In this document: piece by piece, positions 19,432 through 27,352 of the stretch
How positions within the stretch are numbered: the stretch's first letter is position 1
How the letters are laid out: the number at the start of each line of letters is the position of its first letter
NCBI GenBank assembly: GCA_029027985.1
Contig: CP119076.1
Span: 992,001 to 1,056,000, forward strand
DNA from: Klebsiella aerogenes
GTDB lineage: Bacteria; Pseudomonadota; Gammaproteobacteria; Enterobacterales; Enterobacteriaceae
Direction: 5' to 3'
DNA length: 64,000 bases
Program-made: the position numbers and the translations under genes
Notes under the pieces: model-generated
Database searches by the model: none
Seen by the model: only the letters and a program-made list of their open reading frames with translations
Told to the model about the DNA's origin: nothing

Positions 19432-20568
19432 ATGAGCGCGGGAAGCCCAAAATTTACCGTAAGCCGTATTGCGGCGTTATCACTGGTTTCACTCTGGTTG
19501 GCCGGGTGTACAAATACCAATAATCCGCCTGCGCCGGTGAGCTCGGCGGGGGGCGCTGCTTCCTCCAGCACCAATTCCGGGATGCTGATTACACCGCCAT
19601 CCTCTGGCGTGCAGCCAGTTCCTCAGGTTCAGCCGATTCAACCGGTTCAGACCCAGCCGCAGCCGACGCAGATTCAGCCGATGGCGCAGCAGCCGGTTCA
19701 GACGGTGAACGGCAAGATCGTTTACAACCGTAAGTATGGCGATATTCCGAAAGGCAGTTATACCGGCGGCAGCACCTATACCGTTAAACGCGGCGACACC
19801 CTGTTCTATATCGCATGGGTTACCGGCAACGATTTCCGCGACCTCGCCGAACGCAACAATGTCCCGGCGCCGTACGCACTGAATGTCGGCCAGGTGCTGC
19901 AGGTAGGCAACTCCGCAGGCCAGCCAATCACCGGAGAGAACCCGGTTTCACAGGCCAGCGCGCAGGCAAGCGTAGGTGCGACGGCCGCCACAACTTCTGC
20001 ACAAAAATCGACCGCAGTGGTTGCGTCACAACCGACTATTACGTATTCTGAATCTTCAGGTGAACAGAGTGCTACGAAGATGTTGCCGAACAATAAACCA
20101 GCAACCACGACCTCGACAGTGGTCGCGCCGGTTACGGCCCCATCAACCGTTAGCACAACCCAACCGACTGCAAGCAGTACGTCAACCAGTTCGCCGATCT
20201 CCTCATGGCGCTGGCCGACTGATGGCAAGGTTATCGAGAACTTTAGCGGCGCAGAAGGCGGCAATAAAGGCATCGACATTGCAGGCAGTAAAGGACAGGC
20301 TATCGTCGCGACCGCTGATGGGCGCGTCGTCTATGCCGGTAACGCACTGCGCGGTTACGGTAATCTTATTATCATCAAACACAACGATGATTACCTGAGT
20401 GCCTACGCTCATAACGATACCATGCTGGTTCGGGAGCAACAGGAAGTCAAAGCGGGGCAGAAAATCGCTACCATGGGTAGCACCGGAACCAGCTCAACAA
20501 GATTACATTTTGAAATTCGTTACAAGGGGAAATCCGTCAACCCGCTGCAGTACTTACCGCAGCGATAA
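19432..20568 (+). CDS. nlpD: Lipoprotein NlpD, LysM plus degenerate LytM domain (AmiC activator)
   Basis: Outer-membrane lipoprotein that activates the septal amidase AmiC during daughter-cell separation. 378 residues. Lipobox LAGC with lipidated C26, a Gln/Pro-rich linker (about 55-90), a LysM peptidoglycan-binding domain (about 116-160, [13 protein letters not shown]...), a Ser/Thr-rich linker, and a C-terminal LytM/M23 domain (about 255-378). In the M23 domain the zinc-binding histidine before GIDIA is replaced (NKGIDIA) and the HxH motif reads RLHFE, so it should be catalytically dead, as expected for an activator. The main rpoS promoter in enterics lies inside this gene. Confidence 0.96.
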   Translation: MSAGSPKFTVSRIAALSLVSLWLAGCTNTNNPPAPVSSAGGAASSSTNSGMLITPPSSGVQPVPQVQPIQPVQTQPQPTQIQPMAQQPVQTVNGKIVYNRKYGDIPKGSYTGGSTYTVKRGDTLFYIAWVTGNDFRDLAERNNVPAPYALNVGQVLQVGNSAGQPITGENPVSQASAQASVGATAATTSAQKSTAVVASQPTITYSESSGEQSATKMLPNNKPATTTSTVVAPVTAPSTVSTTQPTASSTSTSSPISSWRWPTDGKVIENFSGAEGGNKGIDIAGSKGQAIVATADGRVVYAGNALRGYGNLIIIKHNDDYLSAYAHNDTMLVREQQEVKAGQKIATMGSTGTSSTRLHFEIRYKGKSVNPLQYLPQR

Positions 20569-20727
20569 TTTGGCAAAGTACGGATAAGCGTAACACCATA
20601 TGAAAGGCGCCAGGGCGGTCGCGATATGCCTCCTTCAGTGGAGGCGTAAAGAGGATATGTCTGGCGTCGTTTAGTGATGGGCCGCGAAAGGTGCTTTGCT
20701 CAGGGATCACGGGTAGGAGCCACCTTT
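20508..20727 (+). promoter_or_regulatory. rpoS 5' leader (sRNA-controlled)
   Basis: In enterics rpoS mRNA starts inside nlpD and its leader folds over the start until DsrA, RprA or ArcZ pair with it. The segment TTGAAATTCGTTACAAGGGG (about 20510-20529) at the end of nlpD matches the E. coli pairing region as I remember it. The start-proximal GGATCACGGGTAGGAGCCAC is likewise conserved, while the middle (about 20590-20680) looks different from E. coli. The boundary is approximate. Confidence 0.65.
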
Positions 20728-21720
20728 ATGAGTCAGAATACGCTGAAAGTTCATGATTTAAATGAAGACGCGGAATTTGATGAGAACGGAATGGAGGTTT
20801 TCGACGAGAAAACCTTAGTAGAAGAGGAACCCAGTGATAGCGATCTGGCTGAGGAGGAGCTGCTGTCGCAAGGCGCTACCCAGCGCGTTCTCGACGCGAC
20901 GCAACTGTATCTTGGTGAGATTGGTTATTCCCCGCTGCTGACGGCCGAAGAAGAAGTTTATTTCGCCCGTCGCGCGCTACGTGGAGATGTTGCTTCACGC
21001 CGCCGCATGATTGAAAGCAACCTGCGTCTGGTGGTGAAGATTGCCCGTCGTTACAGCAATCGTGGTCTGGCTCTGCTGGATCTGATTGAAGAAGGTAACC
21101 TCGGTCTGATCCGCGCAGTTGAGAAGTTTGACCCGGAACGTGGGTTCCGTTTTTCAACCTACGCAACCTGGTGGATCCGCCAAACGATTGAACGGGCGAT
21201 CATGAACCAAACCCGCACCATTCGTTTACCTATCCACATTGTTAAAGAGCTGAACGTGTATCTGCGTACCGCGCGCGAGTTGTCCCATAAACTGGACCAT
21301 GAGCCAAGCGCGGAAGAGATAGCGGAACAGCTGGATAAACCGGTTGATGACGTTAGCCGTATGCTGCGTCTGAACGAGCGCATTACCTCAGTGGATACCC
21401 CGCTGGGTGGTGACTCGGAAAAAGCGCTGCTGGATATCCTGGCCGATGAAAAAGACAACGGCCCGGAAGACACCACGCAGGACGATGACATGAAACAGAG
21501 CATCGTCAAATGGCTGTTCGAACTGAACGCCAAACAGCGTGAGGTACTGGCACGTCGTTTTGGGCTGCTGGGTTACGAAGCCGCAACGCTTGAAGATGTG
21601 GGTCGTGAAATCGGCCTGACCCGCGAACGCGTGCGTCAGATTCAGGTTGAAGGCCTGCGCCGCCTGCGGGAGATCCTGCAAGGACAGGGGCTCAACATCG
21701 AGGCGCTATTCCGCGAATAA
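20728..21720 (+). CDS. rpoS: RNA polymerase sigma factor RpoS (sigma-38)
   Basis: Master sigma factor of the general stress and stationary-phase response. 330 residues from the ATG at 20728, which has the ribosome binding site TAGGAGCC; an earlier in-frame ATG at 20674 lies in the regulated leader and is rejected. Region 2 ([41 protein letters not shown]), region 3 and region 4 ([19 protein letters not shown]) are intact, and it ends NIEALFRE. Nearly identical to E. coli RpoS from memory, so the gene appears functional. Leader hairpins and clients such as sRNAs act upstream. Confidence 0.99.
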   Translation: MSQNTLKVHDLNEDAEFDENGMEVFDEKTLVEEEPSDSDLAEEELLSQGATQRVLDATQLYLGEIGYSPLLTAEEEVYFARRALRGDVASRRRMIESNLRLVVKIARRYSNRGLALLDLIEEGNLGLIRAVEKFDPERGFRFSTYATWWIRQTIERAIMNQTRTIRLPIHIVKELNVYLRTARELSHKLDHEPSAEEIAEQLDKPVDDVSRMLRLNERITSVDTPLGGDSEKALLDILADEKDNGPEDTTQDDDMKQSIVKWLFELNAKQREVLARRFGLLGYEAATLEDVGREIGLTRERVRQIQVEGLRRLREILQGQGLNIEALFRE

Positions 21721-21733
21721 ATCATTTTCTCTC

Positions 21734-21765
21734 AAAAAGGCCCAATCCTGCGATTGGGCCTTTTT
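21734..21765. terminator. Intrinsic terminator after rpoS
   Basis: Stem GGCCCAATC-ctgc-GATTGGGCC flanked by five A and five T residues. The symmetry lets it serve rpoS on + and the SnoaL-like gene on -. Confidence 0.93.
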
Positions 21766-21772
21766 CTTTGTG

Positions 21773-22150
21773 CTAGCTGATGCGAGTTTCCTGCAGATGG
21801 CGCCAGACGATTTTCCCTTCGATGCGCTGAAAAATAGCTGTTGACCAGCGCACGGTCTCGCCTTGTTCCGGCAGAGTTTGCGTTTCGCGGTACAGTACCG
21901 CGCCGCCGTCATGCCACTCGCTCACGACTTGCGCATGATCAACTACGATGTTTAACCCCGGGCGACTACCGCCAGCGCTGTGGAAAAAGCCGCTCACCGT
22001 CGGGTAATCCATTTGCGCACCGCTGATAGGGATCATCGTAAATTCGGCGGCGAAGCGGTCCATCAGCGCCTGTGCGCTGCCTTCGTTCCGGCCAAGCCAG
22101 CGTTCAATGATGACGTGGGCATCGATAACTTCTTGGATCCATGGGTTCAT
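21773..22150 (-). CDS. SnoaL/DUF4440-like (NTF2-fold) protein
   Basis: 125-residue protein with the profile of the NTF2-like SnoaL/DUF4440 group: an N-terminal helix (VIDAHVIIERWLGRNEG), then alternating strands with RFAAEFTMIPISG, VVDHAQVVSEW and a WSTAIFQRIEGKIVWRHLQETR ending. Family members are small-molecule isomerases, hydrolases or ligand binders. No catalytic residue can be named with confidence. Its ATG overlaps the stop of the MFS transporter by 4 nt, so it is the second gene of a two-gene unit opposite a LysR regulator. It may act on the compound that the transporter exports. Confidence 0.8.
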   Translation of the reverse strand: MNPWIQEVIDAHVIIERWLGRNEGSAQALMDRFAAEFTMIPISGAQMDYPTVSGFFHSAGGSRPGLNIVVDHAQVVSEWHDGGAVLYRETQTLPEQGETVRWSTAIFQRIEGKIVWRHLQETRIS

Positions 22151-23349
22151 GTTTTCTCCAGGTTAGACTGCAGGCGATTGACGATCGCCCGGTTGTTGAC
22201 TCCCAGACAACCGACCAGCGGCAGTAGGGTAATGGCGGCGGCGCTGATAAACACGCCATGCCAGGCGAATGTTGGCGGATATGCGCTCAGCAGCAGCGCC
22301 AGCAGCGCGCTGCCGGCGAAAAAACTGAGCTGGCGGTTGAGGCTCCACAGCGCACTGGCGTCAGGCATATCCGGGTTTGCCGTGTTAAGAAACGCGCTGC
22401 TTTGCGCGGTACTGCTGCACAGGCTGCCACCAGCGCCCATGAGCGTAAAGGCCAACACCAGCAACGCCGTTGCGCTGTGCGGACTGACCATTAACAGTAG
22501 CAGGATCCCGGCGGCCTGCAGCAAACAACCGACGATAATCAGCGGTCGCGGCCCCAGACGATTGAAATATCGGCCGGTAAAGGCGATCGCCGCGAACGAC
22601 GCCAGCGACCAGGGCAGCATTAACGAGCCGATAGCCGACGGCGACATCCCGGTGACGCGTTGTAGATAAAACATGCCGACGACGTTGACGCCAATAAACA
22701 TCCCCGGAACGCAAAGATAGACCAGCATAGCAAACCGCAACAGCGGGTCGGCCAGTAACGGCAGATGTAAAAAGCGGGCAGGGCGGGCGGCGCTGGCGCT
22801 ATTGCTCAGCCATCTGGCGGCAAGGATGAAGGTGAGCAGAGCCAGCGGCAGGCTGGCGAAAAAGACCCAGCGCCAGCTGAAGGCTTGTACTAGCAGGCCA
22901 CCCAGCGCTGGTGAACAGGCAGGCGCCAGCAGGCCGACCAGCATCACTGCGGCGGACAGTTTCGCCCGTTCGTGCGGTTGATACAGTTGCCAGGTCAACG
23001 CCTGGCCCAGTGGGATTAACAAACCACCACCCATGCCCTGAATCGCGCGCCAGAAAACCAGCGCGTCGATCGATTGGGAAAGTCCCGCCGCTAGCGTGCC
23101 GCCGCTAAACAGCATCAGCGAGAATAAAAACAGCCGTTTCGCCCCGACGCGCTGGCTCAACCAGGCGCTGAACGGCACCATTAACGTCAGGCCGATAATA
23201 TAGGCGTTGCTGACCCACGCCAGCTGCGAGACGGAGACGTCCAGCGCGCGGCTCATGTCTGGAAACGCAATGCTGGCGATAAACATGTTGATTAAGTCGA
23301 GGAAAAAGCCGAGCAGAAATACAGCTGCGACTTTATGGCGATACGTCAT
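22147..23349 (-). CDS. MFS transporter, DHA-type drug exporter family
   Basis: 400-residue major facilitator with about 12 hydrophobic segments. Motif A-like signatures follow TM2 (SQRVGAKRLFLFSLM) and the antiporter motif C region around LVGLLAPACSPALGG is that of drug:H+ antiporters (DHA1/DHA2). It is divergent from a LysR gene across a 109-bp gap with a TGTC-N11-GACA box, the classical arrangement for a regulator-controlled exporter. Substrate unknown. Not present at this place in E. coli K-12 as I remember it; an accessory gene. Confidence 0.85.
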   Translation of the reverse strand: MTYRHKVAAVFLLGFFLDLINMFIASIAFPDMSRALDVSVSQLAWVSNAYIIGLTLMVPFSAWLSQRVGAKRLFLFSLMLFSGGTLAAGLSQSIDALVFWRAIQGMGGGLLIPLGQALTWQLYQPHERAKLSAAVMLVGLLAPACSPALGGLLVQAFSWRWVFFASLPLALLTFILAARWLSNSASAARPARFLHLPLLADPLLRFAMLVYLCVPGMFIGVNVVGMFYLQRVTGMSPSAIGSLMLPWSLASFAAIAFTGRYFNRLGPRPLIIVGCLLQAAGILLLLMVSPHSATALLVLAFTLMGAGGSLCSSTAQSSAFLNTANPDMPDASALWSLNRQLSFFAGSALLALLLSAYPPTFAWHGVFISAAAITLLPLVGCLGVNNRAIVNRLQSNLEKT

Positions 23350-23424
23350 GATAGGCTCCCTTGTGCAGGTCGCTACTCTAAACCGCGCATCGGTGGCGGA
23401 TAAACGCCGTATTCAGGGATATAC

Positions 23425-23443
23425 TGTCTAAAATTTTTTGACA
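23425..23443. promoter_or_regulatory. LysR-type regulator box TGTC-N11-GACA
   Basis: Inverted repeat TGTC (23425-23428) and GACA (23440-23443) with an 11-nt AT-only spacer fits the T-N11-A rule of LysR-type regulators. It lies 15 nt before the lysR start and within the divergent spacer to the MFS gene, so autoregulation plus activation of the exporter is likely. Confidence 0.6.
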
Positions 23444-23458
23444 ATAAGCGGTATTAAG

Positions 23459-24346
23459 ATGCTAAACCTGCAGCGCGTGACCATGTTTGTCGCCGTCGTG
23501 GATGCCGGGAGTTTTACCGCCGCGGCGGCGGCGCTGGGGCAAACGAAAGCGGTGGTGAGTTTTAACGTCCGCCAGCTGGAGAGTGAGCTGGGGGTGACGC
23601 TGCTTCTACGCTCAACGCGTCGTTTAACCCTCACTGAAGCCGGAGCGGTGTTTTATCAGCGCGGCGTTGAGTTGCTGAAAGCGGCGGAGAACTTACAGGA
23701 TGAAGTGCGTGCCAGCCACGCCGGGTTAAGTGGCGAGCTGCGGATCACCAGTACCCCGGAATATGGTGCGCAGGTGATTATTCCGGCACTGGCTGAGTTC
23801 GCCCGGCGTCATCCCGCGCTGCGGGTGCGCCACGTTTCCTCATCGCATCATGCGGATTTAATCTCTGAACGCTTTGATGTCGCTATTCGTCTCGGCACGC
23901 TGGCCGACTCCCGTTACCGTGCGGCGTGCATCTCACGCTTTGCTATTTTAGCGGTCGCCTCGCCGGGGTGGCTGGATAATCACCCGTTGCATACGCTTGC
24001 TGATTTGGCGCAGGCCGAATGGATAATCCACGAGCGGCTGGCGACGCCGCTGCGCTGGCAATTGCAGACTACTGGGGGAGAACCCATCGCCTTTGAAATT
24101 ACGCAGCCGCCGAGGATTTCGGCCGATAGCGCGAGGGCGTTGATGGGTTTTGCGCTGGCGGGAAGCGGGGTGGCGCTGCTGCCGGAATGGCTGGTGGCGG
24201 AAGCCATTGCCCGTCAGGAACTGGTGCGAGTGCTGCCGGAGTACGCTTTTCCACCGCAGGGAATCTATGCCATCTACCCGGACGCGCAGCATGTGCCGAC
24301 GAAGGTCCGGACATTCATTGATTTTCTACATGAACGAATGGCTTAG
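23459..24346 (+). CDS. LysR-family transcriptional regulator
   Basis: 295 residues. Winged helix-turn-helix at about residues 2-60 (FVAVVDAGSFTAAAAALGQTK, then a recognition helix and RSTRRLTLTEAG), followed by the two-lobed effector domain (GELRITSTPEYG, FDVAIRLGTL, GSGVALLPEWL), most like the CrgA/AaeR-type branch. The start at 23459 (MLNLQRV) is chosen because the longer TTG alternative at 23438 adds seven residues that run into the operator. Divergent from the MFS/SnoaL-like pair, which it probably controls; ends in a 4-nt convergent overlap with the MarR gene. Confidence 0.88.
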   Translation: MLNLQRVTMFVAVVDAGSFTAAAAALGQTKAVVSFNVRQLESELGVTLLLRSTRRLTLTEAGAVFYQRGVELLKAAENLQDEVRASHAGLSGELRITSTPEYGAQVIIPALAEFARRHPALRVRHVSSSHHADLISERFDVAIRLGTLADSRYRAACISRFAILAVASPGWLDNHPLHTLADLAQAEWIIHERLATPLRWQLQTTGGEPIAFEITQPPRISADSARALMGFALAGSGVALLPEWLVAEAIARQELVRVLPEYAFPPQGIYAIYPDAQHVPTKVRTFIDFLHERMA

Positions 24347-24762
24347 TCCGCCGTTTTTCGTTCCATCATCTTCATCACCAACCGGGAGAACTGCGCACGC
24401 TCATCATCGTCGAGGCGGCTTAAGAACTCCTCATCGACACGATTCCCCTGTGGCATTGAGTTTGCCAACAGCGCCTGGCCTTCGTCCGTCAGATAGACAA
24501 AGCGGCGGCGTTTATCGGAGGGATCGTGCTCGCGGCGTACCAGACCGCGGTTTTCCATCCTGCTCAGCATCTCCGCCAGCGTTGCCTTGGTGCTGACCGC
24601 CGCTTCGATAAGCGTGACCTGCTCGATCCCTGGATGTTCGGCTACCGAACGCATTACCGCATATTGCGGTTTGGTCAGTTCCGGTAATTCATGCTGCCAG
24701 CGTGCGGTATGCTGTTGAAACAGCTGGCGCAGAAGGTGGAAAGCCTCGTTACGTAACTCCAT
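24343..24762 (-). CDS. MarR/SlyA-family transcriptional regulator
   Basis: 139 residues. Winged-helix core at about 30-100: KPQYAVMRSVAEHPGIEQ, recognition-helix region STKATLAEMLSRMENRGLV and wing RREHDPSDKRRRFVYLT, all typical of MarR proteins. Divergent from the kpdBCD-type decarboxylase genes, which in many enterics are paired with just such a regulator and induced by phenolic acids. Two inverted repeats in the spacer are candidate operators. It is a likely phenolic-acid-responsive repressor; the ligand is inferred, not seen. Confidence 0.88.
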   Translation of the reverse strand: MELRNEAFHLLRQLFQQHTARWQHELPELTKPQYAVMRSVAEHPGIEQVTLIEAAVSTKATLAEMLSRMENRGLVRREHDPSDKRRRFVYLTDEGQALLANSMPQGNRVDEEFLSRLDDDERAQFSRLVMKMMERKTAD

Positions 24763-24781
24763 GAAGACTCCGTCACAAAAA

Positions 24782-24797
24782 TATCACCTTTATGATA
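24782..24797. promoter_or_regulatory. Candidate MarR operator TATCA-N6-TGATA
   Basis: A 5-bp perfect inverted repeat with 6-nt spacer, 20 bp upstream of the marR start on its side of the divergent spacer. It could mediate autorepression. Confidence 0.4.
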
Positions 24798-24903
24798 GCC
24801 GTAATTGCGGCTGATTTTCATGTCTCATTTTTTTGATTAATGATGCGACCGCCGACGAACCATCTTGTCATCCCCCGCAAAGAGGCGTAGTTTCAATGAA
24901 AAT

Positions 24904-24917
24904 GTTCGTATGCGAAC
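24904..24917. promoter_or_regulatory. Candidate MarR operator GTTCG-tatg-CGAAC
   Basis: A perfect inverted repeat (GTTCGTATGCGAAC) lies 17 bp upstream of the UbiX-like gene, where a bound repressor would block transcription start. It is the most symmetrical element of the spacer between marR and the decarboxylase operon. Confidence 0.55.
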
Positions 24918-24934
24918 GATGTATGAGGTAGCGA

Positions 24935-25525
24935 ATGAAGCTGATTGTTGGGATGACCGGGGCCACCGGCGCGCCGCTGGGTGTGGCGCTGCTGCAGGCG
25001 TTACGTGACATGCCGGATGTGGAAACGCATCTGGTGATGTCGAAATGGGCAAAAACCACCATTGAGCTGGAAACGCCCTACAGCGCCCGCGACGTCGCCG
25101 CGCTGGCGGACGTCTGCCATAGCCCGGCGGACCAGGCCGCCACCATTTCGTCAGGATCGTTTCGTACCGACGGCATGATCGTAATCCCTTGCAGCATGAA
25201 AACGCTGGCCGGGATCCGTGTGGGCTATGCTGAAGGATTAGTTGGCCGCGCGGCGGACGTGGTGCTGAAAGAGGGGCGCAAGCTGGTTCTGGTGCCGCGC
25301 GAAATGCCGCTGAGCACTATTCATCTGGAAAACATGCTGGCGCTATCGCGAATGGGCGTAGCGATGGTCCCACCGATGCCAGCTTACTACAACCATCCGG
25401 AAACGGTTGAGGATATGACTCACCATATCGTCACTCGGGTGTTGGATCAGTTTGGCCTCGAATACCACAACGCGCGCCGCTGGAATGGCTTACGCGCGGT
25501 CGAGAATTTATCACAGGAGAATTAG
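24935..25525 (+). CDS. kpdB: UbiX-type flavin prenyltransferase, hydroxyarylic acid decarboxylase subunit B
   Basis: 196 residues of the UbiX/Pad1 family, which prenylate FMN to make the prenyl-FMN cofactor used by the neighbouring UbiD-type subunit. Sequence signs: GMTGATGAPLGVALLQ (about 5-20) for the FMN phosphate, SSGSFRTDGMIVIPCSMKT with the flavin-contacting SSG..T region and PREMPLS near residue 120. First of three genes matching the BCD sets known as bsd/vdc/shd/kpd/ecd. Two nucleotides separate it from the UbiD gene. Divergent from a MarR regulator. Confidence 0.92.
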   Translation: MKLIVGMTGATGAPLGVALLQALRDMPDVETHLVMSKWAKTTIELETPYSARDVAALADVCHSPADQAATISSGSFRTDGMIVIPCSMKTLAGIRVGYAEGLVGRAADVVLKEGRKLVLVPREMPLSTIHLENMLALSRMGVAMVPPMPAYYNHPETVEDMTHHIVTRVLDQFGLEYHNARRWNGLRAVENLSQEN

Positions 25526-25527
25526 TC

Positions 25528-26955
25528 ATGGCTTTTGATGATTTACGCAGCTTTTTACAGGCGCTGGATGAGCAGGGGCAACTGCTGAAAATTAGCGAAG
25601 AGGTGAATGCCGAACCGGATCTGGCCGCCGCGGCGAATGCGACCGGCCGCATTGGCGATGGCGCACCAGCGCTGTGGTTCGATAATATTCGTGGTTTTAC
25701 CGATGCCCGCGTGGCGATGAATACCATTGGCTCCTGGCAAAACCACGCCATCTCGCTGGGGCTACCGCCGAACACGCCGGTGAAAAAGCAGATTGATGAA
25801 TTCATTCGCCGTTGGGATACGTTCCCGGTGAAGCCGGAGCGGTGGGCGAATCCGGCATGGGCGGAAAACACCGTTGATGGCGGCGATATTAACTTGTTCG
25901 ATATTTTGCCGTTGTTCCGCCTGAATGATGGCGACGGCGGTTTCTACCTCGACAAAGCCTGCGTAGTCTCGCGCGATCCGCTGGATCCAGATCACTTCGG
26001 TAAGCAGAACGTCGGTATTTACCGGATGGAAGTGAAGGGCAAACGCAAACTGGGTCTGCAACCGGTGCCGATGCACGATATCGCGCTGCATCTGCATAAA
26101 GCGGAAGAACGCGGCGAAGATTTACCGATCGCCATTACGCTTGGCAACGACCCGATTATCACCCTGATGGGCGCTACGCCGCTGAAATATGACCAGTCAG
26201 AGTATGAAATGGCTGGCGCGCTGCGCGAAAGCCCGTATCCCATCGCCACCGCGCCGCTGACCGGCTTCGACGTGCCGTGGGGTTCGGAAGTGATCCTCGA
26301 AGGGGTCATTGAAGGGCGCAAGCGTGAAATCGAAGGGCCGTTCGGCGAGTTTACCGGCCACTATTCCGGCGGCCGCAATATGACGGTGGTGCGTATTGAT
26401 AAAGTCTCTTACCGTACGAAACCGATTTTTGAATCGTTGTACCTCGGTATGCCATGGACGGAAATCGACTACCTGATGGGCCCGGCGACCTGCGTGCCGC
26501 TGTACCAGCAGCTGAAGGCCGAGTTCCCGGAAGTACAGGCGGTCAACGCCATGTATACCCACGGCCTGCTGGCGATTATCTCCACGAAAAAACGCTATGG
26601 CGGCTTTGCGCGCGCCGTGGGGCTGCGGGCGATGACCACGCCGCACGGTCTCGGCTACGTGAAGATGGTGATTATGGTGGATGAAGACGTTGACCCGTTC
26701 AACCTGCCGCAGGTGATGTGGGCACTCTCCTCGAAGGTGAATCCGGCGGGCGATTTGGTGCAGCTGCCAAACATGTCGGTACTGGAGCTGGATCCGGGTT
26801 CAAGTCCGGCGGGGATCACCGACAAGCTGATTATCGACGCTACCACGCCGGTTGCGCCGGATCTTCGCGGTCACTACAGCCAGCCGGTCCAGGATCTGCC
26901 GGAAACCAAAGCCTGGGCCGAAAAACTGACTGCCATGTTGGCCAACCGTAAATAA
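25528..26955 (+). CDS. kpdC: UbiD-type non-oxidative hydroxyarylic acid decarboxylase subunit C
   Basis: 475-residue UbiD-family decarboxylase, the catalytic subunit for 4-hydroxybenzoate/vanillate-like acids. The catalytic E-R-E set can be placed in NVGIYRME (Arg) and EGPFGEFTGHYSG (two Glu); metal and prenyl-FMN contacts surround them. It is much closer to the soluble BsdC/KpdC group than to ubiquinone-pathway UbiD because it is flanked by dedicated B and D subunits. It would convert phenolic acids to phenols (for example catechol, guaiacol or phenol) as an acid-detoxifying step. Substrate specificity is not readable. Confidence 0.92.
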   Translation: MAFDDLRSFLQALDEQGQLLKISEEVNAEPDLAAAANATGRIGDGAPALWFDNIRGFTDARVAMNTIGSWQNHAISLGLPPNTPVKKQIDEFIRRWDTFPVKPERWANPAWAENTVDGGDINLFDILPLFRLNDGDGGFYLDKACVVSRDPLDPDHFGKQNVGIYRMEVKGKRKLGLQPVPMHDIALHLHKAEERGEDLPIAITLGNDPIITLMGATPLKYDQSEYEMAGALRESPYPIATAPLTGFDVPWGSEVILEGVIEGRKREIEGPFGEFTGHYSGGRNMTVVRIDKVSYRTKPIFESLYLGMPWTEIDYLMGPATCVPLYQQLKAEFPEVQAVNAMYTHGLLAIISTKKRYGGFARAVGLRAMTTPHGLGYVKMVIMVDEDVDPFNLPQVMWALSSKVNPAGDLVQLPNMSVLELDPGSSPAGITDKLIIDATTPVAPDLRGHYSQPVQDLPETKAWAEKLTAMLANRK

Positions 26956-26965
26956 GGAGAAGAAG

Positions 26966-27202
26966 ATGATTTGTCCACGTTGCGCTGATGAACAGATTGA
27001 AGTAATGGCGACGTCGCCGGTAACAGGTGTATGGATTGTCTACCAGTGCCAGCACTGTCTCTATACCTGGCGTAATACCGAGCCGCTGCGCCGTACCAGC
27101 CGTGAACATTATCCTGAGGCGTTTCGCATGACGCAGAAAGATATTGATGAGGCGCCGCAGGTACCGCATATTCCGCCGCTGCTGGCGGAAGATAAACGCT
27201 AA
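26966..27202 (+). CDS. kpdD: Hydroxyarylic acid decarboxylase subunit D
   Basis: 78-residue small subunit always found with the B and C proteins. Two CxxC pairs (C3-x2-C6 and C28-x2-C31) form a probable zinc ribbon; the C-terminal half is charged and proline-rich (DEAPQVPHIPPLL). It is needed for activity in the known bsd/ecd systems, but its mechanism is unknown. Ten bases after kpdC with ribosome binding site AAGGAGAAG; a strong terminator follows directly. Confidence 0.92.
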   Translation: MICPRCADEQIEVMATSPVTGVWIVYQCQHCLYTWRNTEPLRRTSREHYPEAFRMTQKDIDEAPQVPHIPPLLAEDKR

Positions 27203-27204
27203 AT

Positions 27205-27234
27205 AAAAAAGGTCCGGATATCCGGATCTTTTTT
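27205..27234 (+). terminator. Intrinsic terminator after kpdD
   Basis: A-tract, stem GTCCGGA-ta-TCCGGAT (one G-T pair) and a run of six T residues immediately after the kpdD stop. The palindrome would also work in reverse. Confidence 0.92.
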
Positions 27235-27248
27235 ATTGTCACCTCTAA

Positions 27249-27310
27249 ACCACCTTCTGGGGAGGTGGTGATTGATTTGATTATTTTGCGGTGGCGCTAT
27301 TCACGCCACC
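27249..27310. terminator. Two hairpins in the kpdD-ghxQ convergent gap
   Basis: ACCACCT-tctgggg-AGGTGGT (27249-27269) and GGTGGCG-ctattca-CGCCACC (27290-27310). The second lies 43 bp past the ghxQ stop and may end the long purine transcript on the - strand; no clean T run follows, so this is tentative. Confidence 0.5.
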
Positions 27311-27352
27311 GAATTATTTTCATGATGGGTTGCGGATAATATATCAATATTA

